A stretch of 64,000 nt of DNA, taken from an uncultured Prevotellaceae bacterium. Lineage in GTDB: Bacteria; Bacteroidota; Bacteroidia; Bacteroidales; Bacteroidaceae. Within the stretch, counting starts at the first letter, position 1. Each line of letters opens with the position of its first letter. Under the pieces are notes generated by a model. It was not told where the DNA came from, searched no databases, and worked only from the letters and a program-made list of their open reading frames with translations. Of the stretch, positions 15,763 through 25,241 are shown one piece after another. The stretch spans positions 124,001 through 188,000 of the forward strand of contig CAMKSE010000001.1 of NCBI GenBank assembly GCA_946415365.1, written 5' to 3'. Position numbers and translations under genes: made by a program.

Positions 15763-17005
15763 GATTCTTCTTCTTTTGATTGTTCTTGCTACCGTTGCCA
15801 CGAGAGTGCCAGCGACCATGACGGCGAGTGTTGGAACGTTTCTTCTCGCGTTTGGTATATTCGGGTCCTTCGCCGATTCCGTCGGGTAGGGGAGTCTTCT
15901 CCACATCCTTACCGAGGAAATGCTCTATCTGCTGGAAACGGTAGATGTCGGCTTCACTAATGAAAGTGATGGCTTCTCCATCACGGTCTGCACGAGCTGT
16001 ACGTCCTATACGATGTACATAGTCTTCTGCATCGTGGGGAACATCGTAATTGATAACGATACGGATATCGTCAATGTCAATACCACGAGCCACGATATCT
16101 GTAGCCACGAGTACATCGGTCTGTCCGGACTTAAAGCGGTACATAACCTCGTCGCGTTCCTGCTGGGAAAGGTCACTGTGCATCTGGTCACAATTGATAT
16201 GCATCTGCTTCAGGTTGCGGGCTATATCCTTTACTTTTTCTTTCTTGCCGGAAAAGATGATGACACGCTTCAGATCTCCTGCCTTGAAAATGTAGTTGAT
16301 GATCTTCAACTTCTGAGGGTCATAGCAGACATAGGCACTCTGATGGATCTTCTCGGCGGGCTTAGATATGGCGATCTTTACCTCAACGGGATCGTGGAGC
16401 AGGGTGACGGCCAGCTCACGGATCTTCGGTGGCATAGTGGCGGAGAACATAATACGCTGGCACGACTGCGGTAACTGCTGCACAATCTTCAAGATATCGT
16501 CGATGAAGCCCATGTCGAGCATACGATCAGCCTCGTCAAGCACGAAGAAAGAGCAACGCGAGAGGTCGAGGTTGCCGACCTTCAGATGACTGAGCAGACG
16601 CCCCGGAGTGGCGATAAGCACATCAGCACCCAATCGCATGCCACGCAGTTCCTGTTCGTAGCGGCCTCCATCGTTGCCGCCATAGACGGCTACGCTGCTG
16701 ACACCATCGAGGTAGTAGCCGAAGCCCTGCATGGCCTGGTCTATCTGCTGGGCCAGTTCTCGTGTGGGCGACATAACCACGCAGTTGATGGCATCCTTGG
16801 GATAATCGCCGTCATCAAGTTGTGAGAGGATAGGCAACAGATAGGCAGCAGTCTTGCCGGTACCCGTCTGAGCCACACCCAACACATCGTAGCCATCGAG
16901 GATCTCGGGGATACAACGCTCCTGTATGGGTGTCATCTCGTCGAAGCGCATGTCGTATAGCGCATCGAGTATATTATCGTTCAAATATGTTTCTTCAAAT
17001 TTCAT
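15722..17005 (-). CDS. DEAD-box RNA helicase (RhlE-like)
   Basis: A 427-residue ATP-dependent RNA helicase. In order: Q motif (MTPIQERCIPEIL), motif I AQTGTGKT, Ia SPTRELAQQ, TPGRL, motif II VLDEADRMLD, motif III FSATMP. Then the second RecA domain with IIFSGKKEKV, ATDIVARGIDID and motif VI HRIGRTARA. The C-terminal 50 residues are a very basic, unstructured tail (KKRSNTRRHGRWHSRG) likely to bind RNA. Probable role is ribosome assembly or RNA turnover. Its start abuts the stop of lptF/G with no spacer and its end overlaps ispE. Confidence 0.93.
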   Translation of the reverse strand: MKFEETYLNDNILDALYDMRFDEMTPIQERCIPEILDGYDVLGVAQTGTGKTAAYLLPILSQLDDGDYPKDAINCVVMSPTRELAQQIDQAMQGFGYYLDGVSSVAVYGGNDGGRYEQELRGMRLGADVLIATPGRLLSHLKVGNLDLSRCSFFVLDEADRMLDMGFIDDILKIVQQLPQSCQRIMFSATMPPKIRELAVTLLHDPVEVKIAISKPAEKIHQSAYVCYDPQKLKIINYIFKAGDLKRVIIFSGKKEKVKDIARNLKQMHINCDQMHSDLSQQERDEVMYRFKSGQTDVLVATDIVARGIDIDDIRIVINYDVPHDAEDYVHRIGRTARADRDGEAITFISEADIYRFQQIEHFLGKDVEKTPLPDGIGEGPEYTKREKKRSNTRRHGRWHSRGNGSKNNQKKKNHAHKTDRKNQSGA

Positions 17006-18190
17006 TTAATTAGGTGCTTGTTTGTAACAAAAATATGCAATGAATGCATAAAGGATGTTCGGAATCCACGCCGCAAGCATCGGTGGCGTATCGGCATTAA
17101 TGGCGAACGTCGAACTGATAGTCTGCAAGAGAATGTATGAGAACGACAGAGCCAGACCAATACCAAGATACATGCCCATACCTCCCTTGCGTTTGCGGCT
17201 GGAGAGGCTGACACCGATGACCGTAAGGATAAACGAGGCAAAGGAGGTGGCGATACGCTTGTGGTACTCTACTTCATACTGCACCACATTGCCCGAGGCC
17301 CGTTCGGTCTGTTTGGTGATGTATTGACGTAATTCGTCGGAAGTAAGTGTCTCCTGTTGACCCTTTGAGAACACAAGGTCCATGGGCTCCATCTGTATAA
17401 GCGTGTCGATGACATTTCCAGATTTGATCTCTTCACGCAGTCCCTTCAGCGTACGGATCTTATAGTTCTGCGCCTTCCAATGGTAGCGGTCCTCACTAAT
17501 GGAGTCGTAACGGATGACGGAGGCCGTCATGTGACTGACGAGCTTCTTGTTCTCGAACTTGTCGAGCGAGAAGCCATAGCCGGTCTTGTTGTTGTTGTCG
17601 TACTGCTGGATATAGGCTATCACGCCCGGAGCCACCATCAATTGCACATTGCTGGCAGTGGTTATTATTTTATTGTTCTTGTACTTCGCCTCAAAATCCT
17701 GACGCACAATCGTTCCGTGCGGGATGATATAAGCTCCCAAGTAGAAGTTGACAAGTGCAATAATGGCCGCAGAGAGGAAGTAGGGCCGCATCAGACGCTT
17801 GAAACTCACGCCTGCAGCGAGCATGGCGATGATCTCAGAATTGCCGGCCAACTTGGAGGTAAAGAAGATGACAGCAATGAATACGAACAACGGCGAGAAC
17901 AAATTGGAGAAGTACGGCACAAAATTGGCGTAGTAGTCGAAGACGATCGCCTTCAGTGGAGCACCAAGGGTCGTAAACTTCGACAGGTTCTCGTTGACGT
18001 CGAAGACGATGGCAATGGAGATGATGAGGATGATGGAGTAGATGTAGGTACCGATGAATTTGGCGATGATATACCTGTCGAGGCGTGACAACAGCCGGAA
18101 AGGGTTGATATATCGCAACCATCGGGACTGTTTCCTGAGGAAGCGTACAGCCCTACGGCACCATACTCTGAAATATTTGCTCCTCTTCAT
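17006..18190 (-). CDS. LptF/LptG (YjgP/YjgQ) family permease
   Basis: A 394-residue inner-membrane protein with six predicted helices: about 41-62, 95-115, 135-155, then after a large periplasmic domain (about 165-315) three more near the C-terminus (SFASFILTVIGVSLS, GMYLGIGLALSFSYILL, AAWIPNILYAFIAYF). This layout and the early LDRYIIAKFIGTYIYSI match LptF/G, which with the LptB ATPase extract lipopolysaccharide and pass it to the Lpt bridge. F and G cannot be told apart here. An 18-residue Arg-rich head precedes the domain. The start overlaps the tgt stop by four bases. Confidence 0.9.
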   Translation of the reverse strand: MKRSKYFRVWCRRAVRFLRKQSRWLRYINPFRLLSRLDRYIIAKFIGTYIYSIILIISIAIVFDVNENLSKFTTLGAPLKAIVFDYYANFVPYFSNLFSPLFVFIAVIFFTSKLAGNSEIIAMLAAGVSFKRLMRPYFLSAAIIALVNFYLGAYIIPHGTIVRQDFEAKYKNNKIITTASNVQLMVAPGVIAYIQQYDNNNKTGYGFSLDKFENKKLVSHMTASVIRYDSISEDRYHWKAQNYKIRTLKGLREEIKSGNVIDTLIQMEPMDLVFSKGQQETLTSDELRQYITKQTERASGNVVQYEVEYHKRIATSFASFILTVIGVSLSSRKRKGGMGMYLGIGLALSFSYILLQTISSTFAINADTPPMLAAWIPNILYAFIAYFCYKQAPN

Positions 18191-19314
18191 CGTCTACGTC
18201 CTAATTGTTCTATGACGCCTCGTTTCCATGGCGTAAAGTCTCCGTTGGCGATGTGTTGACGGGCATCGGTCACCAGTCGCAGGTAGAAGGCGAGGTTGTG
18301 GATCGACGCTATCTGCATGGCCAACAACTCCTGAGCCTTGAAGAGATGATGGAGATAGGCCTTGGAGTGGATACGGTCGATGTCACAGCCATCAGGATCG
18401 ATGGGTGAGAAGTCGTCCTCCCACTTCTTGTTACGCATGTTCATCGTTCCCTCGTAGGTGAAGAGCATGGCATTACGGCCGTTGCGGGTCGGCATCACGC
18501 AGTCGAACATATCCACACCTCTTTCGATGGCCTCAAGGATATTCTGCGGAGTGCCTACTCCCATCAGGTAACGGGGCTTGTCCTTGGGCAGGATTTCGTT
18601 CACCACCTCAATCATCTCGTACATCACCTCAGTAGGCTCTCCAACGGCCAGACCGCCGATGGCATTGCCGTCAGCTCCGATATCCGCCACATGCTTGGCG
18701 GCATCCTGACGCAGGTCCTTGAAAGTGCATCCTTGCACGATGGGAAACAGACTCTGCTGGTAGCCGTAGAGGGGTTCTGTCTCGTTAAACCTTTTCACAC
18801 AACGCTCCAACCACCGTTGCGTCAGTCGCAGGCTCTTGGCCGCATACTGATAGTCGCTCTGTCCAGGAGGACACTCATCAAAGGCCATCATGATGTCAGC
18901 GCCGATGATGCGTTCGGTGTCTATCACGTTCTCCGGCGTGAAGAAATGTCTGGAGCCGTCAATATGGCTCTGAAATTCACAACCTTCCTCACGGAGTTTA
19001 CGGATGCCTGTCAGAGAGAAGACCTGAAAACCACCAGAGTCGGTCAATATCGGACGATTCCAAGTATTGAACTGATGCAGTCCGCCGGCCTTACGAAGTA
19101 TGTCGAGTCCAGGACGAAGATAGAGATGATAGGTATTGCCAAGGATAATCTGAGCCTTCACCTGTTCACGCAATTCTGCGAAATGGACAGCTTTTACACT
19201 CCCCACCGTTCCGACGGGCATAAAGATAGGCGTCATGATTTGACCGTGATCGGTCTGTATAAGACCGGCTCTCGCATCACTATTTGGATCCGTATGCTGT
19301 ACTTGAAACGTCAT
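18187..19314 (-). CDS. tgt: Queuine/preQ1 tRNA-ribosyltransferase
   Basis: A 375-residue TIM-barrel enzyme that exchanges guanine for preQ1 at tRNA position 34. It has MPVGTVGSVKAV, LILTDSGGFQVFSL with the catalytic-region Asp, the GGLAVGEPTEVM loop and the nucleophile region FDCVMPTRNGRNA. Odd point: the zinc site, usually C-x-C-x-x-C before SRAYLHHL, reads DGCDIDRIHSKAYLHHL, so two of three Cys are replaced by Asp, although the later His (SIHNL) remains. Length is normal, so it is probably functional with an altered structural site. It lies 14 bases after lon and overlaps lptF/G. Confidence 0.95.
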   Translation of the reverse strand: MTFQVQHTDPNSDARAGLIQTDHGQIMTPIFMPVGTVGSVKAVHFAELREQVKAQIILGNTYHLYLRPGLDILRKAGGLHQFNTWNRPILTDSGGFQVFSLTGIRKLREEGCEFQSHIDGSRHFFTPENVIDTERIIGADIMMAFDECPPGQSDYQYAAKSLRLTQRWLERCVKRFNETEPLYGYQQSLFPIVQGCTFKDLRQDAAKHVADIGADGNAIGGLAVGEPTEVMYEMIEVVNEILPKDKPRYLMGVGTPQNILEAIERGVDMFDCVMPTRNGRNAMLFTYEGTMNMRNKKWEDDFSPIDPDGCDIDRIHSKAYLHHLFKAQELLAMQIASIHNLAFYLRLVTDARQHIANGDFTPWKRGVIEQLGRRR

Positions 19315-19328
19315 TTCTTTGATTCTCC

Positions 19329-21785
19329 CTACTTCTTCTCTCCTTCCTCAGGAATCGTGAAGTCAAGCGGATGATTCACGATTTCTTTGGTTAGTGCAAA
19401 GTCCCAAACGTCCTGCACATTCTCTACATAGTGAAATGTTACTCCCTTCAGATAGACATCTGGAATCTCGTTGATATCCTTCTCGTTCTCACGGCACATT
19501 AAGATGTCTGTTATTCCTGCACGCTTGGCAGCAAGAATTTTCTCCTTGATGCCGCCAACGGGAAGCACTTTGCCACGGAGGGTTATTTCACCGGTCATGG
19601 CGGTATTCTTGCGAACCTTACGCTGGGTGAGGGCAGAGGCGATAGAAGTAGCAATGGTGATACCAGCCGACGGACCATCCTTGGGGGTTGCCCCCTCAGG
19701 CACATGGATATGGATGTTCCAATAGTCGAAAATACGATAGTCAATGTTCAGCGTCTCTGCGTGGGCCTTCACATACTCCAATGCGAGGATGGCCGACTCC
19801 TTCATCACATCACCGAGATTGCCGGTAAGCGTGAGTTTCGAACCCTTTCCTTTGGAGAGAGATGTTTCAATGAACAAGATTTCTCCGCCAACACTCGTCC
19901 AAGCCAGGCCTGTAACCACACCGGCATAGTCGTTGCCCTGATAGATATCCCGATAAAATGGCGGTTTTCCGAGCAGATCTTCGATCTCAGCAGGCGTAAT
20001 CTTCTGATAGCCGTAGTTATCTTCCAACTGACGCTTGTAAGCAATCTTACGCAGAGACTTATTGATCTGCTTCTCCAACTGTCGAACGCCACTCTCACGG
20101 GTATATCGCTCAATAATCATCTCTATGGCGGCCTTGTTGAATGTTGGTTTCATACTAGTAGTCTTCAGGCCGGTATTCTCCAATTCGCGTGGTATGAGAT
20201 GACGCTTGGCAATCTCGTACTTCTCCTCAGTGATATAACCGCTCACCTCGATGATTTCCATACGGTCGAGCAATGGCCGGGGGATTGTTGACAGATTATT
20301 GGCTGTGGCAATGAACAACACCTTCGACAGGTCATAGTCCACATCGAGGTAATTGTCATGGAAGGCGTTGTTCTGTTCCGGGTCAAGCACCTCCAGCAGA
20401 GCCGAGGCAGGATCGCCATTATGAGTCATTTGGGTCACCTTGTCAATTTCATCGAGAATGAACACTGGATTGCTAGAGCCGGCCTTCTGGATCGACTTGA
20501 TGATACGTCCGGGCATGGCTCCAACATAGGTACGGCGGTGTCCGCGAATCTCTGCCTCGTCGTGCAGACCGCCAAGGGAAACCCTTACATACTTACGCTT
20601 CATGGCTTCTGCAATCGACTTTCCAAGTGAGGTTTTTCCAACTCCCGGAGGACCATAGAGGCAGATGATAGGACTCTTCAGGTCACCACGCAGGGCGAGA
20701 ACTGCCATATACTCAAGGATACGCTCCTTCACTTTTTCCATGCCATAGTGGTCCTTGTCGAGGATTTTCTGCGCCCGCTTCAGGTTCAGGTCATCCTGCG
20801 TATATTCTCCCCAAGGAAGTCCGACAAACGTCTGCAGATAATTCAACTGTACGTTGAACTCCGGACTCTGTGGATTCAAGTTGTCGAGTTTGTCAGCTTC
20901 CTTATAGAATATCTTACTGACCTCATACGACCATTTCTTGTCCTCGGCCTTTCTCAGCAGTTCAAGTTTTTCTGGTATACTCTCGCCATGACCCATTTCT
21001 GCCTGGAGGTTCTTGATCTGCTGCTGAAGGAAATAATTACGTTGCTGTTCGTCGATATCCTCACGGGTTTTATTGCGGATGTCGGCTTTCAGGTTCTGAA
21101 GATTGATCTCACGGTTCAGAATCTTCATCAGCGTGAATAGTCTTTCCTTCACATGCTCCATCTGCAGTAGACTCATCTTCTCTTTCACGCTGAACGGCAT
21201 GTTCGAGCAGACGAAGTTAAGTGCCATGATGTTATTCGAGATGTTCTTGATAGCGAAGGTCGCTTCGTCGGGAATCTCTTCGCTGACGTTGATATATTCC
21301 GTCACCATACTCCTGAGATCTTCCATGGCCGTACGGAACTCACGGTCTTTCTTCTCAGGTTCGATATCGTTCAGCTGCTCTACGATACCCTCAAGATAGG
21401 GATCGGACTTCGTGATTTGCACAACACGCAGACGGCCTAATGCCTGTACTATCGTCGTGAGGTTGCCGTTAGGTAGCGTCAGTTGTTTCATCACTCTGGC
21501 ATAGACACCATATTCATAGAGATCCTCCTGCATGGGAAGGTCCACTTCAGGATCGCGCTGACATACAATACCGATGACATGGCCTGTTTTCTCCGCCTTC
21601 TGCACTAGTTTCTTACTGGAGTCCCTGCCTATGAGAATCGGTGAGACCACACCTGGAAACAGTACGAGATTACGTACTGCAAGAATAGGTACCGACTGAG
21701 GGACATTCACATTGAGCAGGTCTTTAAAATCCCCTTCAATGTCTGCTATCATCTGAAAAGCTTGATTCTTATTCTGATCACTCAT
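19329..21785 (-). CDS. lon: ATP-dependent protease Lon
   Basis: An 818-residue cytosolic AAA+ serine protease. The N-terminal substrate domain ([21 protein letters not shown]) and a coiled-coil region (about 195-320) precede the ATPase with Walker [16 protein letters not shown] and Walker [12 protein letters not shown]. The C-terminal protease domain has [17 protein letters not shown] with the catalytic Ser and [14 protein letters not shown] with the catalytic Lys. Length is normal. Lon degrades misfolded and regulatory proteins. It leads the lon-tgt-lptF/G-helicase-ispE series; the -7 box TACCTTTG lies 37 bases upstream of the ATG. Confidence 0.97.
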   Translation of the reverse strand: MSDQNKNQAFQMIADIEGDFKDLLNVNVPQSVPILAVRNLVLFPGVVSPILIGRDSSKKLVQKAEKTGHVIGIVCQRDPEVDLPMQEDLYEYGVYARVMKQLTLPNGNLTTIVQALGRLRVVQITKSDPYLEGIVEQLNDIEPEKKDREFRTAMEDLRSMVTEYINVSEEIPDEATFAIKNISNNIMALNFVCSNMPFSVKEKMSLLQMEHVKERLFTLMKILNREINLQNLKADIRNKTREDIDEQQRNYFLQQQIKNLQAEMGHGESIPEKLELLRKAEDKKWSYEVSKIFYKEADKLDNLNPQSPEFNVQLNYLQTFVGLPWGEYTQDDLNLKRAQKILDKDHYGMEKVKERILEYMAVLALRGDLKSPIICLYGPPGVGKTSLGKSIAEAMKRKYVRVSLGGLHDEAEIRGHRRTYVGAMPGRIIKSIQKAGSSNPVFILDEIDKVTQMTHNGDPASALLEVLDPEQNNAFHDNYLDVDYDLSKVLFIATANNLSTIPRPLLDRMEIIEVSGYITEEKYEIAKRHLIPRELENTGLKTTSMKPTFNKAAIEMIIERYTRESGVRQLEKQINKSLRKIAYKRQLEDNYGYQKITPAEIEDLLGKPPFYRDIYQGNDYAGVVTGLAWTSVGGEILFIETSLSKGKGSKLTLTGNLGDVMKESAILALEYVKAHAETLNIDYRIFDYWNIHIHVPEGATPKDGPSAGITIATSIASALTQRKVRKNTAMTGEITLRGKVLPVGGIKEKILAAKRAGITDILMCRENEKDINEIPDVYLKGVTFHYVENVQDVWDFALTKEIVNHPLDFTIPEEGEKK

Positions 21786-21821
21786 ATTACTTTTTTATCT
21801 TAATCATAGTCAAATTGGCTG

Positions 21822-21829
21822 CAAAGGTA
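21822..21829 (-). promoter_or_regulatory. lon promoter -7 box
   Basis: TACCTTTG on the minus strand. A clear -33 box is not seen (GTG at the expected distance). Confidence 0.5.
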
Positions 21830-21904
21830 CAAAAAAAGCCACAGAATACACCTATTTATAATATTAATCTGTGTTAATCATATATTTCTATGACTTAAAT
21901 TAGT

Positions 21905-21912
21905 TATCTTTG
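21905..21912 (+). promoter_or_regulatory. -7 box of the trmN-like gene
   Basis: TATCTTTG ending 10 bases before ATG 21923, so the leader would be only a few bases. The -33 region is weak. Confidence 0.5.
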
Positions 21913-21922
21913 CAGACTGAAA

Positions 21923-22633
21923 ATGGCAAACGGCTACTTCCAATTCAAGCAATTCACCGTTCATCAGCAGCATTGTGCGATGAAAGTAGGTACTGACGGC
22001 ACCCTGCTCGGAGCCTGGGCATTGGCGACGGAAGGTTCGTGTCGTATCTTTGATATCGGTACAGGCACCGGACTCATCGCCCTGATGATGGCCCAGCGTT
22101 ATCCGAAGGCCCAGGTGACAGCCATCGATATTGACGATGGGGCCGTTCGGCAGGCGAAAGAGAATGTGTCAGCATCGCCATTTGCCGATAGAATCAACGT
22201 CATGAAAGCCGATGTGTTGACGTTTAAAGAAGAGGAAAAGTACGATTCCATCGTCTGTAATCCACCTTTTTTCGAGGACTCGCTAATTTGTCCGGACCCA
22301 CAGCGAACAGAGGCAAGGCATACCGTTTCATTGGACTATCGTCAACTGATGGAGGCTACATTCCGTCTGCTGAAAGACGATGGGCGTTTTTCTCTTATTA
22401 TTCCTTTCGATTGTCGTGAGAGATTGGAGAGCGAAGCCCACCTAAGAGGTTTCTTTCTTAGTCGTGTCTGCAGCATTCAGACAACGCCTTTAAAGACACC
22501 AAAGCGTTACATGATTGAATTTACAAAACAACCTGTCAGTGAAGTTATTACAGAAAATGGAATACTCTGCATTTCTCCTTATGAGAGAAGCCCTTGGTAT
22601 CAACAATTAACTAATGAATTTTATATTAGATGA
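21923..22633 (+). CDS. tRNA1(Val) adenine-37 N6-methyltransferase-like (TrmN6/YfiC)
   Basis: A 236-residue Rossmann methyltransferase starting MANGYFQFKQFTVHQ and MKVGTDGTLLGAWA, typical of the YfiC family. The S-adenosylmethionine motif is IFDIGTGTGLIALMMA and the amino-methyltransferase motif IVCNPPFF (N-P-P-F) marks an N6-adenine enzyme. The family methylates A37 of tRNA1(Val) in E. coli; the tRNA substrate here is inferred. Its stop overlaps the start of the nitrilase gene (ATGA). It is divergent from lon. Confidence 0.9.
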   Translation: MANGYFQFKQFTVHQQHCAMKVGTDGTLLGAWALATEGSCRIFDIGTGTGLIALMMAQRYPKAQVTAIDIDDGAVRQAKENVSASPFADRINVMKADVLTFKEEEKYDSIVCNPPFFEDSLICPDPQRTEARHTVSLDYRQLMEATFRLLKDDGRFSLIIPFDCRERLESEAHLRGFFLSRVCSIQTTPLKTPKRYMIEFTKQPVSEVITENGILCISPYERSPWYQQLTNEFYIR

Positions 22634-23400
22634 AAGTAACAATCATCCAACTGGACATAGAGTGGGGTAGTCCACAGAAGAATATCAAAAAAATAGAATT
22701 ATTGATGCGACAGGCCCCTGATAGCGACCTGTATGTATTACCGGAAATGTGGAGTACGGGATTCGCCACAGAACCTCAGGATTTTGCCGAAGACGAACTT
22801 ACAAGTATTTCGCTTCGGTGGATGCGTGACACAGCCCGTCAAAAACATTGTGCCATTTCAGGCAGCCTTGCTATCAGGCTTTCTGGCACTAGACAATACG
22901 TCAATCGCCATTATTTCGTAGATGGCCGTTCTTTGACAGAAAAATATTATGATAAACACCATCTTTTCCGCTATGGGGGTGAGGACCGGTATTATCAGGC
23001 GGGAGGGAAGCAGGTTGTCGTGGAATATGAAGGCTTCCGTCTGATGCTGTTGACATGTTATGACCTTCGTTTTCCCGTATGGAGCCGTTATTCAGACAAA
23101 CTATCTTACGATGCCATAATTGCCGTAGCCAACTGGCCTGATAGTCGTCAGAATGCCTGGCAGATTCTTACTCGTGCACGAGCCATGGAGAATCAGGCTT
23201 ATCTCATCGGCTGTAATCGTGTTGGTGATGATGAGTATTCACATTATCGCGGACAAAGTGCGATTATCAGTCCTATAGGCAAAACACTTGTTAGTTGCCG
23301 CGCAAACTCAGAAGAAACAGCTTCATTTCTGCTGAATTTAGAAACAATCGTCCATCAGCGCTCAAAATTTAAAGTTTTGGACGATCGGGATGTCCGCTAA
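22630..23400 (+). CDS. Nitrilase-superfamily amidohydrolase, omega-amidase-like (YafV)
   Basis: A 256-residue carbon-nitrogen hydrolase with the Glu-Lys-Cys triad: VLPEMWSTGFA, YDKHHLFRYGGE and LLTCYDLRFPVW. The WSTGF and LRFPVWSR context matches the YafV/Nit2 omega-amidase branch, which hydrolyses alpha-ketoglutaramate or alpha-ketosuccinamate in metabolite repair. The substrate is inferred from the family. It is coupled to the methyltransferase gene by a four-base overlap, and a bidirectional terminator follows. Confidence 0.9.
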   Translation: MKVTIIQLDIEWGSPQKNIKKIELLMRQAPDSDLYVLPEMWSTGFATEPQDFAEDELTSISLRWMRDTARQKHCAISGSLAIRLSGTRQYVNRHYFVDGRSLTEKYYDKHHLFRYGGEDRYYQAGGKQVVVEYEGFRLMLLTCYDLRFPVWSRYSDKLSYDAIIAVANWPDSRQNAWQILTRARAMENQAYLIGCNRVGDDEYSHYRGQSAIISPIGKTLVSCRANSEETASFLLNLETIVHQRSKFKVLDDRDVR

Positions 23401-23479
23401 TACATCTATATAATAATTACCAACCTAATCATTCAAATTTGTAGAATCGGCATTATGATAAATAGTATAAATAATGGTA

Positions 23480-23513
23480 AAAGAAAAGGGATATTGTTAT
23501 CCCCTTCCTTTAC
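23480..23513. terminator. Bidirectional terminator
   Basis: GGGATA-TTGT-TATCCC core, extended by imperfect A-rich/T-rich arms, between the convergent nitrilase and DUF3127 genes. Confidence 0.6.
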
Positions 23514-23525
23514 TCACCTCTTACT

Positions 23526-23933
23526 TTAGAACGGCAGATCGTCTGCAGAACCTTCACTCGCAGGTTCCTGTGCCGGAGGGAACGGCGACGTAGCGCCGTC
23601 TGCTGGCGGGAACGGTGAAGCCTGAGGAGCCGCTGCAACGGGTGCACCTGCAACCGGCTGCTGACCACGGACCACGTTGTAGGCACGGATATCGTTAAAC
23701 CAACGTCCGTTGAACTCGTGGGCATCAATATCGAACTGCACGGTAAGATCTTCGCCTTGCTGAATATTGAACTGTTTGATTCGGTCTTCGCCGAAAATAC
23801 GGAAAAGACATTTACGCGGATACTGTCCGGGAACTTCGATGACGTAGTCCTGAGACATCCAGTTGTTTCCTGTACGTGCCGACACACCACTCTGAGCCGG
23901 CAATACTGCAATAATTCTACCTGTTAATTCCAT
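23526..23933 (-). CDS. DUF3127 protein with an SSB-like acidic tail
   Basis: A 135-residue protein matching the DUF3127 family: MELTGRIIAVLPAQSGVSARTGNNW, QDYVIEVPGQYPRKCLFRIFGEDR, and DIDAHEFNGRWFNDIRAYNVVRG. The domain (1-90) looks like an OB-type beta barrel, followed by an Ala/Pro-rich linker and the end DDLPF. That end is the short acidic-hydrophobic tail by which bacterial SSB recruits repair and replication proteins. A role on single-stranded DNA is inferred from the tail and from the divergent neighbour dnaN. It is not classical ssb, as the usual SSB core motifs are absent. Confidence 0.85.
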   Translation of the reverse strand: MELTGRIIAVLPAQSGVSARTGNNWMSQDYVIEVPGQYPRKCLFRIFGEDRIKQFNIQQGEDLTVQFDIDAHEFNGRWFNDIRAYNVVRGQQPVAGAPVAAAPQASPFPPADGATSPFPPAQEPASEGSADDLPF

Positions 23934-23976
23934 TGTTCAATTGTTTTTATTTGTTGATTTTCTCGTTTTCACGTGG

Positions 23977-24008
23977 CGAAATTACTAAAAATAGTTTGAA
24001 TAACGCAA
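23977..24008 (-). promoter_or_regulatory. Promoter of the DUF3127 gene
   Basis: On the minus strand, TTG, 21 bases, TAATTTCG. It is the same -7 sequence as the proximal serC promoter. Confidence 0.55.
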
Positions 24009-24023
24009 TTTTCTCTGCTTTTT

Positions 24024-24055
24024 TTTGTTGAATACAACGTTTTTTTGTAATTTTG
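24024..24055 (+). promoter_or_regulatory. dnaN promoter
   Basis: TTTG at 24024-24027, 20 bases, TAATTTTG at 24048-24055; transcript start about 40 bases before ATG 24101. Confidence 0.75.
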
Positions 24056-24100
24056 TCCCAATTATTAAAAAGGTAATAATAATAAGAAACTATAACAACT

Positions 24101-25225
24101 ATGAGATTTACAGTATCAAGCAGCGCACTGAGTGGAAAACTCACTGCCCTCTCAAGAGTGATTAACAGTAAGAACGCCCTACCCATTCTGGGCGACTTCG
24201 TGTTTGAGATTAAAGACAACGTCCTTTATCTGACGGCCTCTGACTCGGAGAACATCATGAAGACCCAGCTGGATCTGACGGAAAGCGACGGCTACAGCCG
24301 CTTTGCCATTGGTAACCACGATCTACTGGAAGCCGTGAAGGGATTCTCGGAGCAGCCCATCACTTTTGATGTGGACCAGGAGAAGAGCACTGTGAAAATA
24401 TCGTACCAGAACGGACTATTCTCTCTGCCCATAGAGAATGCAGATGAGTTCCCAATGGCACAGCCCGTCAGCGACTATGCCACCGTTATCACCGTACCCA
24501 ACCTGACGCTTGCCGAGAATATCAACCGTTCCGTCTTTGCTACTGCTCAGGACGAGCTCCGTCCCGTGATGAACGGTATCTATTTCGACCTGACAGCTGA
24601 CTGTCTGGCTGTTGTGGCCAGTGACGGCCACAAGTTGGTACGCAACAAGATTTACTCCATCAAGAGTGAACAGCCCGCCGCATTCATCCTTCCCAAGAAA
24701 CCCGCCAATCTGCTCCGTAACCTGCTGGGTAAGGACGGTGGCGACGTGATTATCCGCTTCGATGACCGCAATGCCGAGGTTAACTACGGTGACGGAACGC
24801 TCCAATGCCGTCTAATTGAAGGTCGCTACCCCAACTATAACAGCGTAATCCCGCAGAACAATCCGAATGAACTGCGTGTAGACCGTCTCGGACTCCTGGC
24901 AGCCCTGCGTCGTGTACAGCCCTTCGCCAACGACTCCAGCAACCTGATCCGTTTCCACGTGGAAGGCTCAACGCTGCAGCTCGATGCCGAAGACTATGAT
25001 TTCTCCAAGACCGCCACAGAGCGCATGTCGTGCGAATACAATGGTCAACCCATGAGCATCGGCTTCAAGGGTTCTTCATTCATCGAGGTGCTGAGCAACT
25101 TCGACTGTCCTGAGGTCATCATCCAGCTGGCCGATCCCAGCCGTGCAGGTCTCGTTCTGCCCTCAGAACAGCCCGAAAACCAAGATGTGCTCATGTTGAT
25201 GATGCCGATGCTGATCAATGATTAA
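24101..25225 (+). CDS. dnaN: DNA polymerase III beta subunit (sliding clamp)
   Basis: A 374-residue clamp with three repeated domains. It starts MRFTVSSSALSGKLTALSRVINSKN. Middle-domain features are FATAQDELRPVMNGIYFDL and VASDGHKLVRN. The end ENQDVLMLMMPMLIND corresponds to the usual ..LMPM.. clamp C-terminus that borders the peptide-binding pocket. It encircles DNA and tethers the replicative polymerase. It starts an apparent operon with an exonuclease, DUF4835, recN and a TPR protein, and is not next to dnaA here. Confidence 0.97.
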   Translation: MRFTVSSSALSGKLTALSRVINSKNALPILGDFVFEIKDNVLYLTASDSENIMKTQLDLTESDGYSRFAIGNHDLLEAVKGFSEQPITFDVDQEKSTVKISYQNGLFSLPIENADEFPMAQPVSDYATVITVPNLTLAENINRSVFATAQDELRPVMNGIYFDLTADCLAVVASDGHKLVRNKIYSIKSEQPAAFILPKKPANLLRNLLGKDGGDVIIRFDDRNAEVNYGDGTLQCRLIEGRYPNYNSVIPQNNPNELRVDRLGLLAALRRVQPFANDSSNLIRFHVEGSTLQLDAEDYDFSKTATERMSCEYNGQPMSIGFKGSSFIEVLSNFDCPEVIIQLADPSRAGLVLPSEQPENQDVLMLMMPMLIND

Positions 25226-25241
25226 TTGACGGTTTACAGAT

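Noticed and set aside
24780-24971. Small antisense ORF in dnaN
   Set aside because: Shadow of the clamp gene with no start signal or family features.
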